Below, piece after piece: positions 21,381-30,806 of a DNA stretch of 41,508 nucleotides. The notes beneath the pieces were generated by a model, which saw only the letters and a list, made by a program, of their open reading frames with translations, was not told the origin of the DNA and made no database searches. The stretch covers positions 1 to 41,508 of IMG/VR virus record IMGVR_UViG_3300036886_000032. One strand, 5' to 3'. Made by a program: the position numbers and the translations under genes. Source of the DNA: a virus. The stretch's first letter is position 1; the number at the start of each line of letters is the position of its first letter.

Positions 21381-24300
21381 TTAGGCTTCTAGTCCGACCG
21401 CAATAATTTCCCAGCGACTGGAGGCTGAATTATAAACACAACCGATATAACCCGTTTTACTTATTACCGTTGTGGTAGGTGCGGTTACTCCGATTACCTT
21501 AAAGGTATTAGCAGCGTAAGTAAGTGCTTTAGCTGTGCCAGCGTCTAAATATCTAATCAATAATTTCTGTCCGTTTACTGGTGTTCCCGTAACAGCAAAT
21601 TCTGTGGCATTAGCAATAGCTGTTAGTTGATATTGGTCAGTTATATCTACGTCTATCACAGCTGTAGCATCGTCTGTGGTAGTAACAACTCTTTGGGTTA
21701 TCCTTTTATTAGTTAAGGTGTTAGTTGAGCTAATAGTGGGTACCACAATGCTCTCTACTGAAATCTGTCCCGCCCCAACTCTCGCTATTGTGCAATCAGT
21801 AGCGTGACCCAATTCAATTGACCCAACCCCTAACGCCGTAGAGGTTGAAGCAACAAGTCCAGTAATAGGAAGACCCGTACAAGAGGTAAGAGTCCCCGAC
21901 GCCGGTGTTCCAAGAGCTGGAGTAGTGAAAGAGGGCGAGGTCATTGTCTGAACTCCTGTCCAAGTTTGAGCAGAGTCTATAAAAGCAATCGTTTTTCTGG
22001 TCGGGCCAGTCTTAATTGTGTAATAAAGTAAATCGCCGTCATTACATTCTATAGTTCCCGCTTCGGGTGTTGTAAGAACTACGGCTGAAGCTTGGGTAAG
22101 TTTAAGGGGAGCAGTAGAAGCAGTAGCTGTCCCGGCTTTTAAATGTAGTACAGCAGTTGGTGCCGTCGTTCCAATGCCGACGTTGCCGGCAGCGTCTATG
22201 CGCATTTTTTCTGCTTCACCAATTTTAAATCCTAAAATACTTCCGTTTAATTCCAACGGCACATTGGTATTTCCAGAATCATTAAAAGCATTAATTTTTA
22301 ATCCGGAAGGCAGGGTTGTGCTGGGTTGAATTCCTAAATTTTGATTTGTACTAACATTAATTTGAGCCTTGACTAATGGATTAGTCGTTCCAATGCCGAC
22401 GTTGCCGCTTCCTAATATCGTCATTGCAGTCGTCAAAGTCTGCAAAGTTGAGCCTGTGGTCAGCGTTCTCCCTGTCTGAAAGATGATTGAAGATGCTCCT
22501 GTACCTTTTCCAAGTCCAGAGTTTAGAGTTAAATCCCCTCCTGCCATATCAGCTGTGCCTGCCGTGACAGTTGAACCTGCCGAGATAGTCAAAGCTCTAC
22601 CGACAACTGTGTTAGCAGTAGCAGCGATACTTAAAGATGTAGCTGCGGAATTATTAAATTGAAGTGGTGCATTCATAGCCACACTTGCAAGGTTATCTAA
22701 AGCAGTTGTTGCTCCTCCACCTGCACCTCCAGCAACTCCTCTCCAAGTATTTGTTGTTACATCATAAGCCAAAACATACTCATCGGTCGTAGCGGTTAAA
22801 TTAACTATCATATCAGTATCGCCTGTGGTAATAGTCAAAGTTCTATCTGCAGTTATATCACTTCCTGGCTTAACTATTAAATCGTGAGAAGCGTTTGTAT
22901 CTAAAAGATGTAGTCCTGTATTTGGTACTGTCAGAACTGTTGGGATTAAAACATCCGCTGGTAAGGAAAGTGTCCAAGTTCGGTTAGCAGATAAATCTTG
23001 TGCTCCAACCGAAGAAGTTATTTGTCCAGCTGTGCCAGCGATAGTCATCGTAGTAGCCGTTGCCGCCTTTGTCCCGATTTGAGTTTGAATTGCCGAAGTC
23101 ACTCCTTTGACATAAGAGAGTTCTGTAAGGGAAGGATAAGAAGCAACAGCGAGAGAACCAATAGTTGAAGCACTAGCAAAGTATGCTATTTCGTTTATGG
23201 TACCAGATAATGGTGCGGCGTATGATAGTGCTGGAATATCAGAAGCGACTATGGCTCGGAAACTCGGTGTACCATCTCCAGCATTGGGAGCCGCTAAAAA
23301 GTATTTAGCTGTTTGAGAAGCATAAGTTGAAATTTTGCTAGCAAGTTGGTCATATAAAAGTTTAGCACTAGGGTATTGAACATCAGTAGAACTTCCACTT
23401 ATACTTGTGACTTTATTGGCTGCGTTTTCAGGCACATAAGATATATTTCCATTTAACACATTCCAATTAGCATCTGTCTGTCCCGGAGTATCTGTGTTAG
23501 CAATTACTGAGTCACCTATTTGAACAATGTTTGTTCCCATAGTCCCTGCTACTGAGATAATCCACATATCGCCTTTCAACACTGCTCCTGCTGTTCCTGA
23601 ACCTCCAGTGGAAGGATAGGCATTAGTTCCAGTAACATCATAAGCACCTCTATAATCAAGAAGACCTGCAACAAGTCCATCTGTATAGTCTTTGATAAGT
23701 TTTACTGAAGGATATTTTGTAGTAGAGGTAGCATCGGTTGTCATACTCGTTGATTTATTTGCGACATCTTCTGGAGTAAAGCCAAGACTTGCTTGTTTTC
23801 CATTCAACTGAGATTGAATACCTGAAGTCACTCCTTTCACATATGAAAGTTCAGTGAGAGAGGGATAGGTGGCAACGGCTAAAGAACCGATGCCCGTAGT
23901 GCTACTAAAATAAGCTATTTCATTTATAGTTCCTGAAAGTGCGGCGGCATAAGCAGTTGAGGCGGTATAAGCGGCTGACCCCAGGGCATTGGCACTCCAC
24001 TCTACATCCGTAGAACTGGCGATTAAAACTTTACCCGTCGGAGTGGCGGGGAAAGCCAATCTCGCCCACTTAGGGGTTGCCCCCTGACCAGTTATAATAT
24101 CTCCTCTCACCACATTATCAGCGGTCGTATCGCTGTGTGTAGTTGAAAGTAGGTTGTGGGCGGTGACAGAAGTTAAAAATCCACCATAGTTACCCAGGGC
24201 GGTGGCAAGAGTTCCACCATTTACTGTTGGTAAATTTGTAATTTCTAAATCAATAAACCAACCCTTTAAAAGTTTGCCAGCACCAGTCGCACCCAAAGAG

Positions 24301-25466
24301 CCAGTCATTGTTAAGCTCCCAGTATCAAGTGCCAGGGATAAGGCCGCACTCGCCCGATTAATTGCGACCTGGGTTGTACCTATATAAAATGTTTGAGCAG
24401 AATCAGCTTTACCACCTAACGCCGTCAGTCCGGCCAACCCGCCAGCGGGGACAGCAAGGCCATCTTTAAGAGTCTTGGAATTAGCTCCATCCCATTGAGG
24501 GATGTAAGAGTCGGTGTTGGCGGCAGGGGCAATAACATCTCCACCACCCGCCTGGACATCAGCACTTAAAACATCGCCTGTCATCGTTAAACGAGAACCG
24601 ATTTTAACTCCACCCAAAACGGAAGCCGAGGCGGTGGGGAGGGTATAAGAACCGCCTTGTGTTGCGGCGTTGATTGTAAAATTAGGATAGGTTCCGGTTA
24701 CTGATGTGATATTTGTCCCCGCCGTGATAGCAACCGTCTGGTCGGGAGCCGTATTAGTGATAATCGGATTAATTGGGTCGGTAGAATTAACAGAGATAGC
24801 TGTACCGGCCACCACGGTATTTACCTGTCCGCCAGTACCGCTTCCGGTAACAGTTAAATCCCATCTTTGAAGATTAGAATTATAAGCTGGAGTAACTGCC
24901 GTCCCTATAAAGTTCATCGTATTGCTTGTCTGGTCTTTTATGCTTACGCCATTATTTAAAACTTTAATACCACCCCCTGAACCGAAGAGTTGATTAATAA
25001 CACCACCCTTGCCGTCTTTACCCATCAATTCAACGCCATTATCCCAAGAGCCATCGGGATTTTCAAAATAAAGCTTGGTCTTAACCCATTTATGTTTGGG
25101 CATATCACCTTTATCGCCCTTAATGTTTTCTCCATCTTTTCCGTCTATACCATCAACGCCGTCTTTGCCGGGAGTTAGAGAGATATTTATAATAGACTTC
25201 TTTATATCAACCAGTTTCTTCTCTATCTCTTGTTTATGGCTATCAATGTAACCAGCATTCTCTTTAATCTTTTGTTCAAAATCAACGCTTAGATTATAAA
25301 TATCATCTTTACAGGAGTCTATCCGCTTACCAAGAGTTGTTTCTGTTTTATCAAGAGCATCAACCATTTGGCCTTTCTCTTCAATCAGGGTAACCAAAGA
25401 CTCCAACTCCTGTTGGATATTTCCTATATCGCCTATTCTAATGTCTTTTAAATCTTCGGCTTTCAT
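21381..25466 (-). CDS. Large tail fibre protein (1361 aa)
   Basis: The N-terminal ~95 residues are a coiled coil, followed at about 98-120 by a collagen-like stretch (GKDGVDGIDGKDG). A long Ser/Thr/Ala-rich beta region includes a duplicated YPSLTELSYVKGVTS block (near 532 and 780) and two NVGIGTT segments (near 1022 and 1091), typical of phage fibre shafts. The C-terminus has a compact beta domain ending SSRWEIIAVGLEA. No intramolecular chaperone (S74-type) tail is evident. Confidence 0.8.
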   Translation of the reverse strand: MKAEDLKDIRIGDIGNIQQELESLVTLIEEKGQMVDALDKTETTLGKRIDSCKDDIYNLSVDFEQKIKENAGYIDSHKQEIEKKLVDIKKSIINISLTPGKDGVDGIDGKDGENIKGDKGDMPKHKWVKTKLYFENPDGSWDNGVELMGKDGKGGVINQLFGSGGGIKVLNNGVSIKDQTSNTMNFIGTAVTPAYNSNLQRWDLTVTGSGTGGQVNTVVAGTAISVNSTDPINPIITNTAPDQTVAITAGTNITSVTGTYPNFTINAATQGGSYTLPTASASVLGGVKIGSRLTMTGDVLSADVQAGGGDVIAPAANTDSYIPQWDGANSKTLKDGLAVPAGGLAGLTALGGKADSAQTFYIGTTQVAINRASAALSLALDTGSLTMTGSLGATGAGKLLKGWFIDLEITNLPTVNGGTLATALGNYGGFLTSVTAHNLLSTTHSDTTADNVVRGDIITGQGATPKWARLAFPATPTGKVLIASSTDVEWSANALGSAAYTASTAYAAALSGTINEIAYFSSTTGIGSLAVATYPSLTELSYVKGVTSGIQSQLNGKQASLGFTPEDVANKSTSMTTDATSTTKYPSVKLIKDYTDGLVAGLLDYRGAYDVTGTNAYPSTGGSGTAGAVLKGDMWIISVAGTMGTNIVQIGDSVIANTDTPGQTDANWNVLNGNISYVPENAANKVTSISGSSTDVQYPSAKLLYDQLASKISTYASQTAKYFLAAPNAGDGTPSFRAIVASDIPALSYAAPLSGTINEIAYFASASTIGSLAVASYPSLTELSYVKGVTSAIQTQIGTKAATATTMTIAGTAGQITSSVGAQDLSANRTWTLSLPADVLIPTVLTVPNTGLHLLDTNASHDLIVKPGSDITADRTLTITTGDTDMIVNLTATTDEYVLAYDVTTNTWRGVAGGAGGGATTALDNLASVAMNAPLQFNNSAATSLSIAATANTVVGRALTISAGSTVTAGTADMAGGDLTLNSGLGKGTGASSIIFQTGRTLTTGSTLQTLTTAMTILGSGNVGIGTTNPLVKAQINVSTNQNLGIQPSTTLPSGLKINAFNDSGNTNVPLELNGSILGFKIGEAEKMRIDAAGNVGIGTTAPTAVLHLKAGTATASTAPLKLTQASAVVLTTPEAGTIECNDGDLLYYTIKTGPTRKTIAFIDSAQTWTGVQTMTSPSFTTPALGTPASGTLTSCTGLPITGLVASTSTALGVGSIELGHATDCTIARVGAGQISVESIVVPTISSTNTLTNKRITQRVVTTTDDATAVIDVDITDQYQLTAIANATEFAVTGTPVNGQKLLIRYLDAGTAKALTYAANTFKVIGVTAPTTTVISKTGYIGCVYNSASSRWEIIAVGLEA

Positions 25467-25468
25467 AG

Positions 25469-26179
25469 TTATTTAAAATTCACTATACGGGGGCGAAGAG
25501 AGTATTTTTTATCTTTAATACGATGGCTGTAGAAGTCAGCAATCATTGCTTTTTGTTTCTCCCAAAGCTGACCCAACACTCCAGCGTTATTCAAACTGCG
25601 GATAAAACAATAGTCATACGAAGTCTTAATAGCAATCGCATCGTGAAACTGTCTATTAAACCCAGGAACAGCCGTTCCAGTAGAATAATCAGAGGTAGTA
25701 AAAGCAACCGCCAATCTTCCAATAGTAACCTTAATACCCGCCGTTACATTCGCATCGGGGATAGGGTAGAGATAGATATTCTTACCAACCATCCTATATT
25801 TAGGTTCTACCTTAGTAAAGTAAGCGGCGATAGAGGTCGTGTCGTTGGCGTTGGTATATTCACTATCACCCATTTCAATCGCTTTCTGATATTTTGTGCC
25901 GTCATAAGAAACATCCACTCGTTTAATCTGAACCGTGTTAGCATCAGCCGTTAAAACGCTGTAAGCTTGCGTTCCCGCTACCGTATTAATAGACTTAATC
26001 GGGTCGGCGGCTTGATTGGTATCGTCAAAATCCCAATCGTCTTGCGTGCGAAGGATTAAAGACTCTATTTCGTCTTGTGCCTGATTAACACCAGCTAAAC
26101 GCTGGGCGGCGGTAAAGTTGTTTGTGTCGGCACCAGTATAGAAACTGATACGGGCATCTAATTCTGCGAGGGTTGCCAT
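25469..26179 (-). CDS. Head-tail connector / adaptor-like protein (236 aa)
   Basis: It starts MATLAELDARISFYTGAD. Motifs are NQAQDEIESLILRTQDDWDF, GTQAYSVLTADANTVQIKRV, YRMVGKNIYLYPIPDAN and PGFNRQFHDAIAIKTSYDYC. This matches the layout of podovirus-type adaptor or tail-completion proteins (helical N-terminus, 'LYPxP' strand, 'FHxxI' helix). It overlaps the upstream glycosyltransferase gene by 22 nt. Confidence 0.6.
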   Translation of the reverse strand: MATLAELDARISFYTGADTNNFTAAQRLAGVNQAQDEIESLILRTQDDWDFDDTNQAADPIKSINTVAGTQAYSVLTADANTVQIKRVDVSYDGTKYQKAIEMGDSEYTNANDTTSIAAYFTKVEPKYRMVGKNIYLYPIPDANVTAGIKVTIGRLAVAFTTSDYSTGTAVPGFNRQFHDAIAIKTSYDYCFIRSLNNAGVLGQLWEKQKAMIADFYSHRIKDKKYSLRPRIVNFK

Positions 26180-27315
26180 ATTTGTTTAATTATATTTTCT
26201 AATTTCTCTATATTTTTCTCCCACTGCCAGTTATCAATCACATATTGTCTGGCGTTTTCTCCTATTTTTTGGGCGACATCTGGATTATCAATCAAGAATT
26301 TCAGTTTCTTATAAAAATCCAAGCCATCTATGGCTAAAAGTCCCGTTTCTCCGTCCACAATAGTATGTATTCCGTCAATTTCTTTATAATAGGGGTATGT
26401 TTTAGAAGCCACACACGGTAATGACATCATTGCGTATTCCATCCACTTTATATGGGATTTTCCTTTATTGAACTCATTATTAACCAATGGGGCGATACCG
26501 ATATTCCACTTCTTCTTCATTAAAAGTTCGGGATATCCTTTCCAACAATTAGTTCCACCAGTAATAGCCACTCTATCAATCTGTTTTTCTTCAAAGTAAG
26601 CCATCACTTTCGGAGCGGTTTCGGGTGTAAGTCCGCCTGTTAATTCTAAATACACATTAGGATATTCTCCCATTAGACGATTAAGGGCGGGCATTACAAG
26701 TTTAAGGTCATCATCGTGCGTTGTAGAACCAGCCCAGCCGATTACAATCTTGTCAGTAGGTTTCTTGGCAAACTTCGGCCACTCTTCCACCCTGTTAAAA
26801 TTAGGAAAGCAATAAACAGGTAAATCTTTGTTCCAAACTTTCTTGGCGTGTTCTTGGTAGTAGTCGGCCAAGGGTTTTGTAGAAGTAATTACCGCATCGC
26901 ATTGAGAAAGAAAGGCGGCAAAGAACGCTCGTTTCTGACTGCCTGGGTAATAGTATTTATACGCAGGTTGTGTGGGGTCTACTTCAAAATAGTTATCATC
27001 TAAATCCATTACTATCTTAGTTCCGTTGCGTTGGGCAAAGAAGCAAAGCTGGGCGGCAGCGGTAGGATTATCAATCGCTTTCGTTATGATAATGTCATAC
27101 TTCTTAGTGAACCAATCCCAGAACTCTTCATAGGTTTTTCCTTTTGAAAGGTCGCTGAACTCTTTATTATAAATATCTATATCCCACCCTCGCTCCTTTA
27201 GGACTCCATAAGGAGCGAAGATGCGATAATATCCAACCCCTCCGTAGAGATTGTTCTTATTACGATAAGGATTCTGATTCCAGTCGGTAGAAATTACCGC
27301 TATCTTAGGACTCAT
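26158..27315 (-). CDS. Glycosyltransferase, GT-B fold (385 aa)
   Basis: The N-terminal half has IAVISTDWNQNPYRNKN and GGVGYYRIFAPYGVL. The C-terminal Rossmann half has KIVIGWAGSTTHDDD, then LELTGG, IGIAPLVNNEFNKGKSHIKW with MEYAMMSLPCVAS, and ENARQYVIDNW. This is a GT4-like enzyme using a nucleotide-sugar donor. It is the last of three consecutive glycosyltransferase genes embedded between capsid and connector genes. Confidence 0.8.
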   Translation of the reverse strand: MSPKIAVISTDWNQNPYRNKNNLYGGVGYYRIFAPYGVLKERGWDIDIYNKEFSDLSKGKTYEEFWDWFTKKYDIIITKAIDNPTAAAQLCFFAQRNGTKIVMDLDDNYFEVDPTQPAYKYYYPGSQKRAFFAAFLSQCDAVITSTKPLADYYQEHAKKVWNKDLPVYCFPNFNRVEEWPKFAKKPTDKIVIGWAGSTTHDDDLKLVMPALNRLMGEYPNVYLELTGGLTPETAPKVMAYFEEKQIDRVAITGGTNCWKGYPELLMKKKWNIGIAPLVNNEFNKGKSHIKWMEYAMMSLPCVASKTYPYYKEIDGIHTIVDGETGLLAIDGLDFYKKLKFLIDNPDVAQKIGENARQYVIDNWQWEKNIEKLENIIKQIWQPSQN

Positions 27316-27952
27316 AGTATCGTCTTATTACATCTTCTCTCGCTTTTAAAAACTTCTCACTTTTAAAATCGTTCATCTCATAACTCCAACTACCTGGTCT
27401 TAATCTGTAATGGTAAAAAACAACGGGGGAAGCGATAACCGTCTTGCCTTTCTTTATGGCTCTCGCCCAGAAATCCCAATCCTCCACTATCGGCGACTTA
27501 TATCCCCCTATATCAGTCCAAACATTCTTTTTAAACCAACTCGTGCCAACATACTGATTTATATCTAAGATGTTATCGGGGTTATGCCCCATCTTAATTA
27601 ACTGGTCTTTTAACTCTCCAAAAGCTATGTAATCGTGTGTAAAAATGTCCGCCTTATCGTAGTTCTTTTTTACAAAGTCTTTCATTTCCTGAACCTTGTT
27701 TAAAAACTCATCATCATCGTCTAAAAAACAAATAACATCACCCATTGCTTCCGATACACCAAGATTGCGAGCCACATACAGGCCTGAATGGGCTTGTCTT
27801 AAAAGAGTGAACTTCTCTGGACAAAGTATCGGCTCATCACTTCCGTCATCTACTAAAATGTATTCGTCAAATAATCCCTGGCAAGATTTAATCGCTTGTT
27901 CCAACCACTCCTTATTAGGATTATAGCTACAAATTATTAAACTGAATTTCAT
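27305..27952 (-). CDS. GT2 family glycosyltransferase (215 aa)
   Basis: I chose the ATG at 27952 because it overlaps the preceding TGA as ATGA; a six-codon-longer frame exists. GT-A motifs: SLIICSYNPNKEWLEQAI, YILVDDGSDEP (about 33-43), GDVICFLDDDDEF (the metal-binding DxD near 79-82) and IVEDWDFWARAIKKG as the catalytic-base region. It probably transfers a sugar from a nucleotide donor to virion or host glycans. It overlaps the next gene by 11 nt. Confidence 0.85.
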   Translation of the reverse strand: MKFSLIICSYNPNKEWLEQAIKSCQGLFDEYILVDDGSDEPILCPEKFTLLRQAHSGLYVARNLGVSEAMGDVICFLDDDDEFLNKVQEMKDFVKKNYDKADIFTHDYIAFGELKDQLIKMGHNPDNILDINQYVGTSWFKKNVWTDIGGYKSPIVEDWDFWARAIKKGKTVIASPVVFYHYRLRPGSWSYEMNDFKSEKFLKAREDVIRRYYES

Positions 27953-29493
27953 AGTTTTGGTGTTATCCATTCATAATCAATCTCTTTTAAAAAGGGTTGT
28001 ACTATTTGGCAAATTCCGTCATAACCATTGTCATCAATCAATGTTATGTCTTTTCCTGGAATATAGGTTCTATGGTCGCCCTGAAAAGCGTCAAAAGAAA
28101 CGAAATGGAACTTCTTACAGCCCATTAAAGAGCCTATCATAATCGCACTTAACATTGAAGGATTCTGTGGATTAAGACCTAATTCTTCGTTATCAAAGAT
28201 ATATCTTGGTGTATAGTCGGGCATACAATTAAGCGACTCCCATTTGTGAACTAAAAGTGCCGACTTCTTTGGCATTATAGAATGTATGGAACAATCGTGC
28301 GTGTCAAAACAGGGTTTATTGTCCTTATAGTAGCCGTCTTTTTCCATTGCGTAGACATCATTCGGTATATCCAGTTCTTCTATCTTGGCGATGGCGTCAT
28401 TCAGCGTGATAACCACGCCCTCGCCTATCATTTCTTTCGTAAGGTATTTAAGGCTCGGCCCTTTACCTATAATATAAATATCCTGTCCGGCGTGTCGCCC
28501 TCGCATCGTTTCCATAAAAGAAACATTTTCTCCCACTTTCCAAGTAAAGGCGGGCTGGTCTTTATGTTTTAAAATCGCCTTGTTATAAACTTCTATTAAC
28601 TGGTCGGCTACATTATCCCAAGTTTGTGTTTTAAGCCAATCCCTTAGCTCAGTATTGGGCTTCTCAACTATCGCCTGTTTAATAGCGTCTTTAATCTGTT
28701 TTATATCGTCACACTCTACCCAGTAAGCATTTGGAACTTTCCATAAACAACCGGTAGAAACTACGATGTTCTTAGCTCTTGCTCCCACTTCCATTATCGT
28801 CAAAGGTTGAATCTCGGCCTTGCTATTAAGAACGAAACAAGAACAAGCATCATAAATCTTAATTAACTCTTCCCGTGTCTTGCTCGGCTCGTGGATAGCC
28901 CCTTCCTCTAAGCAGAGGTTAAGGTATAACTCGTCTTTGGCTTCCCCAACCATCAAATAACGTATTCCAAGCTCCCTACACGCCTTAGCGACCCCTAACT
29001 GCCCCTTATGGCTCTCTACACGGCCTACCGTCAAAACATAGGGTCTGACATCTTGCTTCTTTAGCTTCTTGAACCAGAACTCGTCTATCCCGTTAGGAAC
29101 GACATTTATCTTGGCTTCATCTATCTTTACTTTGTCTTTAAGGCGTTCAACCTCTCCGTTATTTAGAAACACAGCCTCGTCAAGATGATTGGCCATATCC
29201 TGCTGATACTCCCATTTAACAAAGTCATCTCTGTTGTGGTAAATCATTGAACAGACAGTCGGCTTGCGATACATAAACGCCAATCCTAACTGATAAGGAG
29301 TCCAAGGCATTGAGAAGTTCCAGGTATGGATAAGGTCAAAGGAGCGATACTTAATGGCCGGAGTATAAATCGGCTGGTCGTTTATCTCAACCTCTATGCC
29401 TTTACTCCGCAGAGCCTTGGCAGTCGCTTCCATTTGGACATAATCTCCACCCTCTGACAAATTCTTGGGGCGATTAGAAAAAAGTATCTTCAT
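27949..29493 (-). CDS. GT4 glycosyltransferase fused to a DUF115-like domain (514 aa)
   Basis: Residues 1-320 form a GT-B enzyme: MKILFSNRPKNLSEGGDYVQ, INVVPNGIDEFWF, VLTVGRVESHKGQLGVAKAC, and the EIQPLTIME signature (E-x7-E). From about 345 a second domain, YIIGKGPSLKYLTKEM, TLNDAIAKIEELDIPNDVYA, then HFVSFDAFQGDHRTY, resembles DUF115/MptE-like proteins, which accompany glycosyltransferases in flagellin or surface glycosylation. The fusion suggests modification of a specific protein target, plausibly capsid or fibre. Confidence 0.75.
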   Translation of the reverse strand: MKILFSNRPKNLSEGGDYVQMEATAKALRSKGIEVEINDQPIYTPAIKYRSFDLIHTWNFSMPWTPYQLGLAFMYRKPTVCSMIYHNRDDFVKWEYQQDMANHLDEAVFLNNGEVERLKDKVKIDEAKINVVPNGIDEFWFKKLKKQDVRPYVLTVGRVESHKGQLGVAKACRELGIRYLMVGEAKDELYLNLCLEEGAIHEPSKTREELIKIYDACSCFVLNSKAEIQPLTIMEVGARAKNIVVSTGCLWKVPNAYWVECDDIKQIKDAIKQAIVEKPNTELRDWLKTQTWDNVADQLIEVYNKAILKHKDQPAFTWKVGENVSFMETMRGRHAGQDIYIIGKGPSLKYLTKEMIGEGVVITLNDAIAKIEELDIPNDVYAMEKDGYYKDNKPCFDTHDCSIHSIMPKKSALLVHKWESLNCMPDYTPRYIFDNEELGLNPQNPSMLSAIMIGSLMGCKKFHFVSFDAFQGDHRTYIPGKDITLIDDNGYDGICQIVQPFLKEIDYEWITPKL

Positions 29494-29494
29494 C

Positions 29495-29767
29495 TTATTC
29501 TTCTTTATCTAATTCTATGTTTTCTTCTTTATTAGCAAGCCACTCTTTCACTTGAGCAGTCGCCACCACACTTGTCTTGTGCGGTGTGCCAAAAGGGTTT
29601 TGATATTCCGGCTTTCTGTCCTCATAGATTTCTCCATTAGGAATAGACACCCCCGTAAAATGCTCATCGTAATACACCCCTAACATATCAGGTGCTTGTG
29701 GACTTTCTACAAAATGTAAATGTTCGTCTAATTTCTTAATCTCTTTCTCAAATAATTCTGTTCTCAT
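29495..29767 (-). CDS. Hypothetical protein between capsid and glycosyltransferases (90 aa)
   Basis: I chose the ATG at 29767 (MRTELFEKEIKKLDEHLHFV, ATATG context); the longer frame runs through the structured element upstream. It contains GVSIPNGEIYEDRKPEYQN and ends in an acidic tail (EENIELDKEE). Possibly a head decoration or completion protein given its place right after the capsid gene. No family recognised. Confidence 0.55.
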   Translation of the reverse strand: MRTELFEKEIKKLDEHLHFVESPQAPDMLGVYYDEHFTGVSIPNGEIYEDRKPEYQNPFGTPHKTSVVATAQVKEWLANKEENIELDKEE

Positions 29768-29770
29768 ATC

Positions 29771-29814
29771 GTTGCCAGACTTGGGGGAGAGAAGTCTGAC
29801 CAACTCCCCCCAAG
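29771..29814 (-). promoter_or_regulatory. Overlapping alternative hairpins upstream of the 29767 gene
   Basis: On the minus strand, helix A pairs CTTGGGGG (29814-29807) with CCCCCAAG (29787-29780). Helix B pairs GTTGgTCAGA (29804-29795) with TCTGgCAAC (29779-29771). Their arms interleave, with no linker between the two 3' arms, so forming both at once is sterically unlikely; they look mutually exclusive. The element ends 3 nt before the start codon, and no U-tract follows. Confidence 0.6.
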
Positions 29815-29836
29815 CGATATTAAATTAATAAAATCG

Positions 29837-30745
29837 TTACGCACTCACACCAGTTCTAATCGCAATTATCCAATTAGCGTTAAGAACTTTCGCCACAAAG
29901 TGGGCTTTCCAACCAATCGTGGAATACATATTCAACGGATTGGAGGTATCACCATCGGTCGGATTCTTCACGTAGATGAATTTATCGGGCTGGGAAGCCA
30001 GATTAATCATACCGTAAGCGTTCTTACCGAAGATATAGGTATCATAAACCTCAACAGTAGAGGTCTGATGAACTTCGTTGTTCGTTTCCACGAAATCAAC
30101 GCCGTGTAAAGCACCAATCTGACCGTTCTTGACCTTACTCGAATCCGTGTAGATTTGAGCAGACAGCCAAGTAGAATCTCCACGTAAATCATAGACAGCG
30201 GAGACCGGGACAATGCCACGGAACATACCGTTCTCAAATGTTTTAGCGAAATTCTTTTTCAGGGTTCTAACCGCTTTCTTAATCTCCGTAGAGTTAAGAG
30301 TAGTGGAAGCGGTTATCGCAGACAGTAAGGCACCACCAACATTTTGGGCAGTCGCACCAGCCGAGAGAGTGGCCGCCAATAGGCAGTCAATCGTGTAGCC
30401 AGCGTTATAACCCAAGACCTCGGTATGTTCTTTCAAATTCTCATCAATAGAGGTAAGAGAGAACAAGGAACCAACAGTCGTGTAGGTGCCGTAATCAGCG
30501 ATAGTCGCAGACACAATCGTAGCAGTCATATCAACCGCAGTCGGATTGGTCGCTTCAGTTAAAGCAGTCGTGGCAGCAGCCAGAGTAGAAAATCTATTGA
30601 AATACACGGTCTTGCCGGAATTCAACGGGATGTTTCTCTTCTGAGCCCCCCAGTCATACTTTAATTCAGCTTCTGCTCTGTCAAGGAAGACCTTGTCATA
30701 GTAGATGCTCATTAGGGTCGTTAGACCCGTAGTAATGGAACTCAT
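29837..30745 (-). CDS. Major capsid protein, N4-gp56 family (302 aa)
   Basis: It has the family's sequence layout: MSIYYDKVFLDRAEAELKYD at the N-terminus, NSGKTVYFNRFSTLAAATTA with LTEATNPTAVDMT, then ATIADYGTYTTVGSLFSLTS, LGYNAGYTIDCLLAATL, a central FENGMFRGIVPVSAVYDLR and a closing YSTIGWKAHFVAKVLN. Length is close to other small HK97-fold capsid proteins of this family. It sits downstream of the scaffold gene. Confidence 0.85.
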   Translation of the reverse strand: MSSITTGLTTLMSIYYDKVFLDRAEAELKYDWGAQKRNIPLNSGKTVYFNRFSTLAAATTALTEATNPTAVDMTATIVSATIADYGTYTTVGSLFSLTSIDENLKEHTEVLGYNAGYTIDCLLAATLSAGATAQNVGGALLSAITASTTLNSTEIKKAVRTLKKNFAKTFENGMFRGIVPVSAVYDLRGDSTWLSAQIYTDSSKVKNGQIGALHGVDFVETNNEVHQTSTVEVYDTYIFGKNAYGMINLASQPDKFIYVKNPTDGDTSNPLNMYSTIGWKAHFVAKVLNANWIIAIRTGVSA

Positions 30746-30806
30746 ACAAATTTTTAATGACCCACAATATCATCCAGGTACCCTCAGGTATCGACCCTTT
30801 CAGATA

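Noticed and set aside
29771-29814. H-type pseudoknot for ribosomal frameshifting after the capsid gene
   Set aside because: With no linker between the two 3' arms both helices cannot form together, and the capsid stop lies too far upstream with no slippery heptamer.
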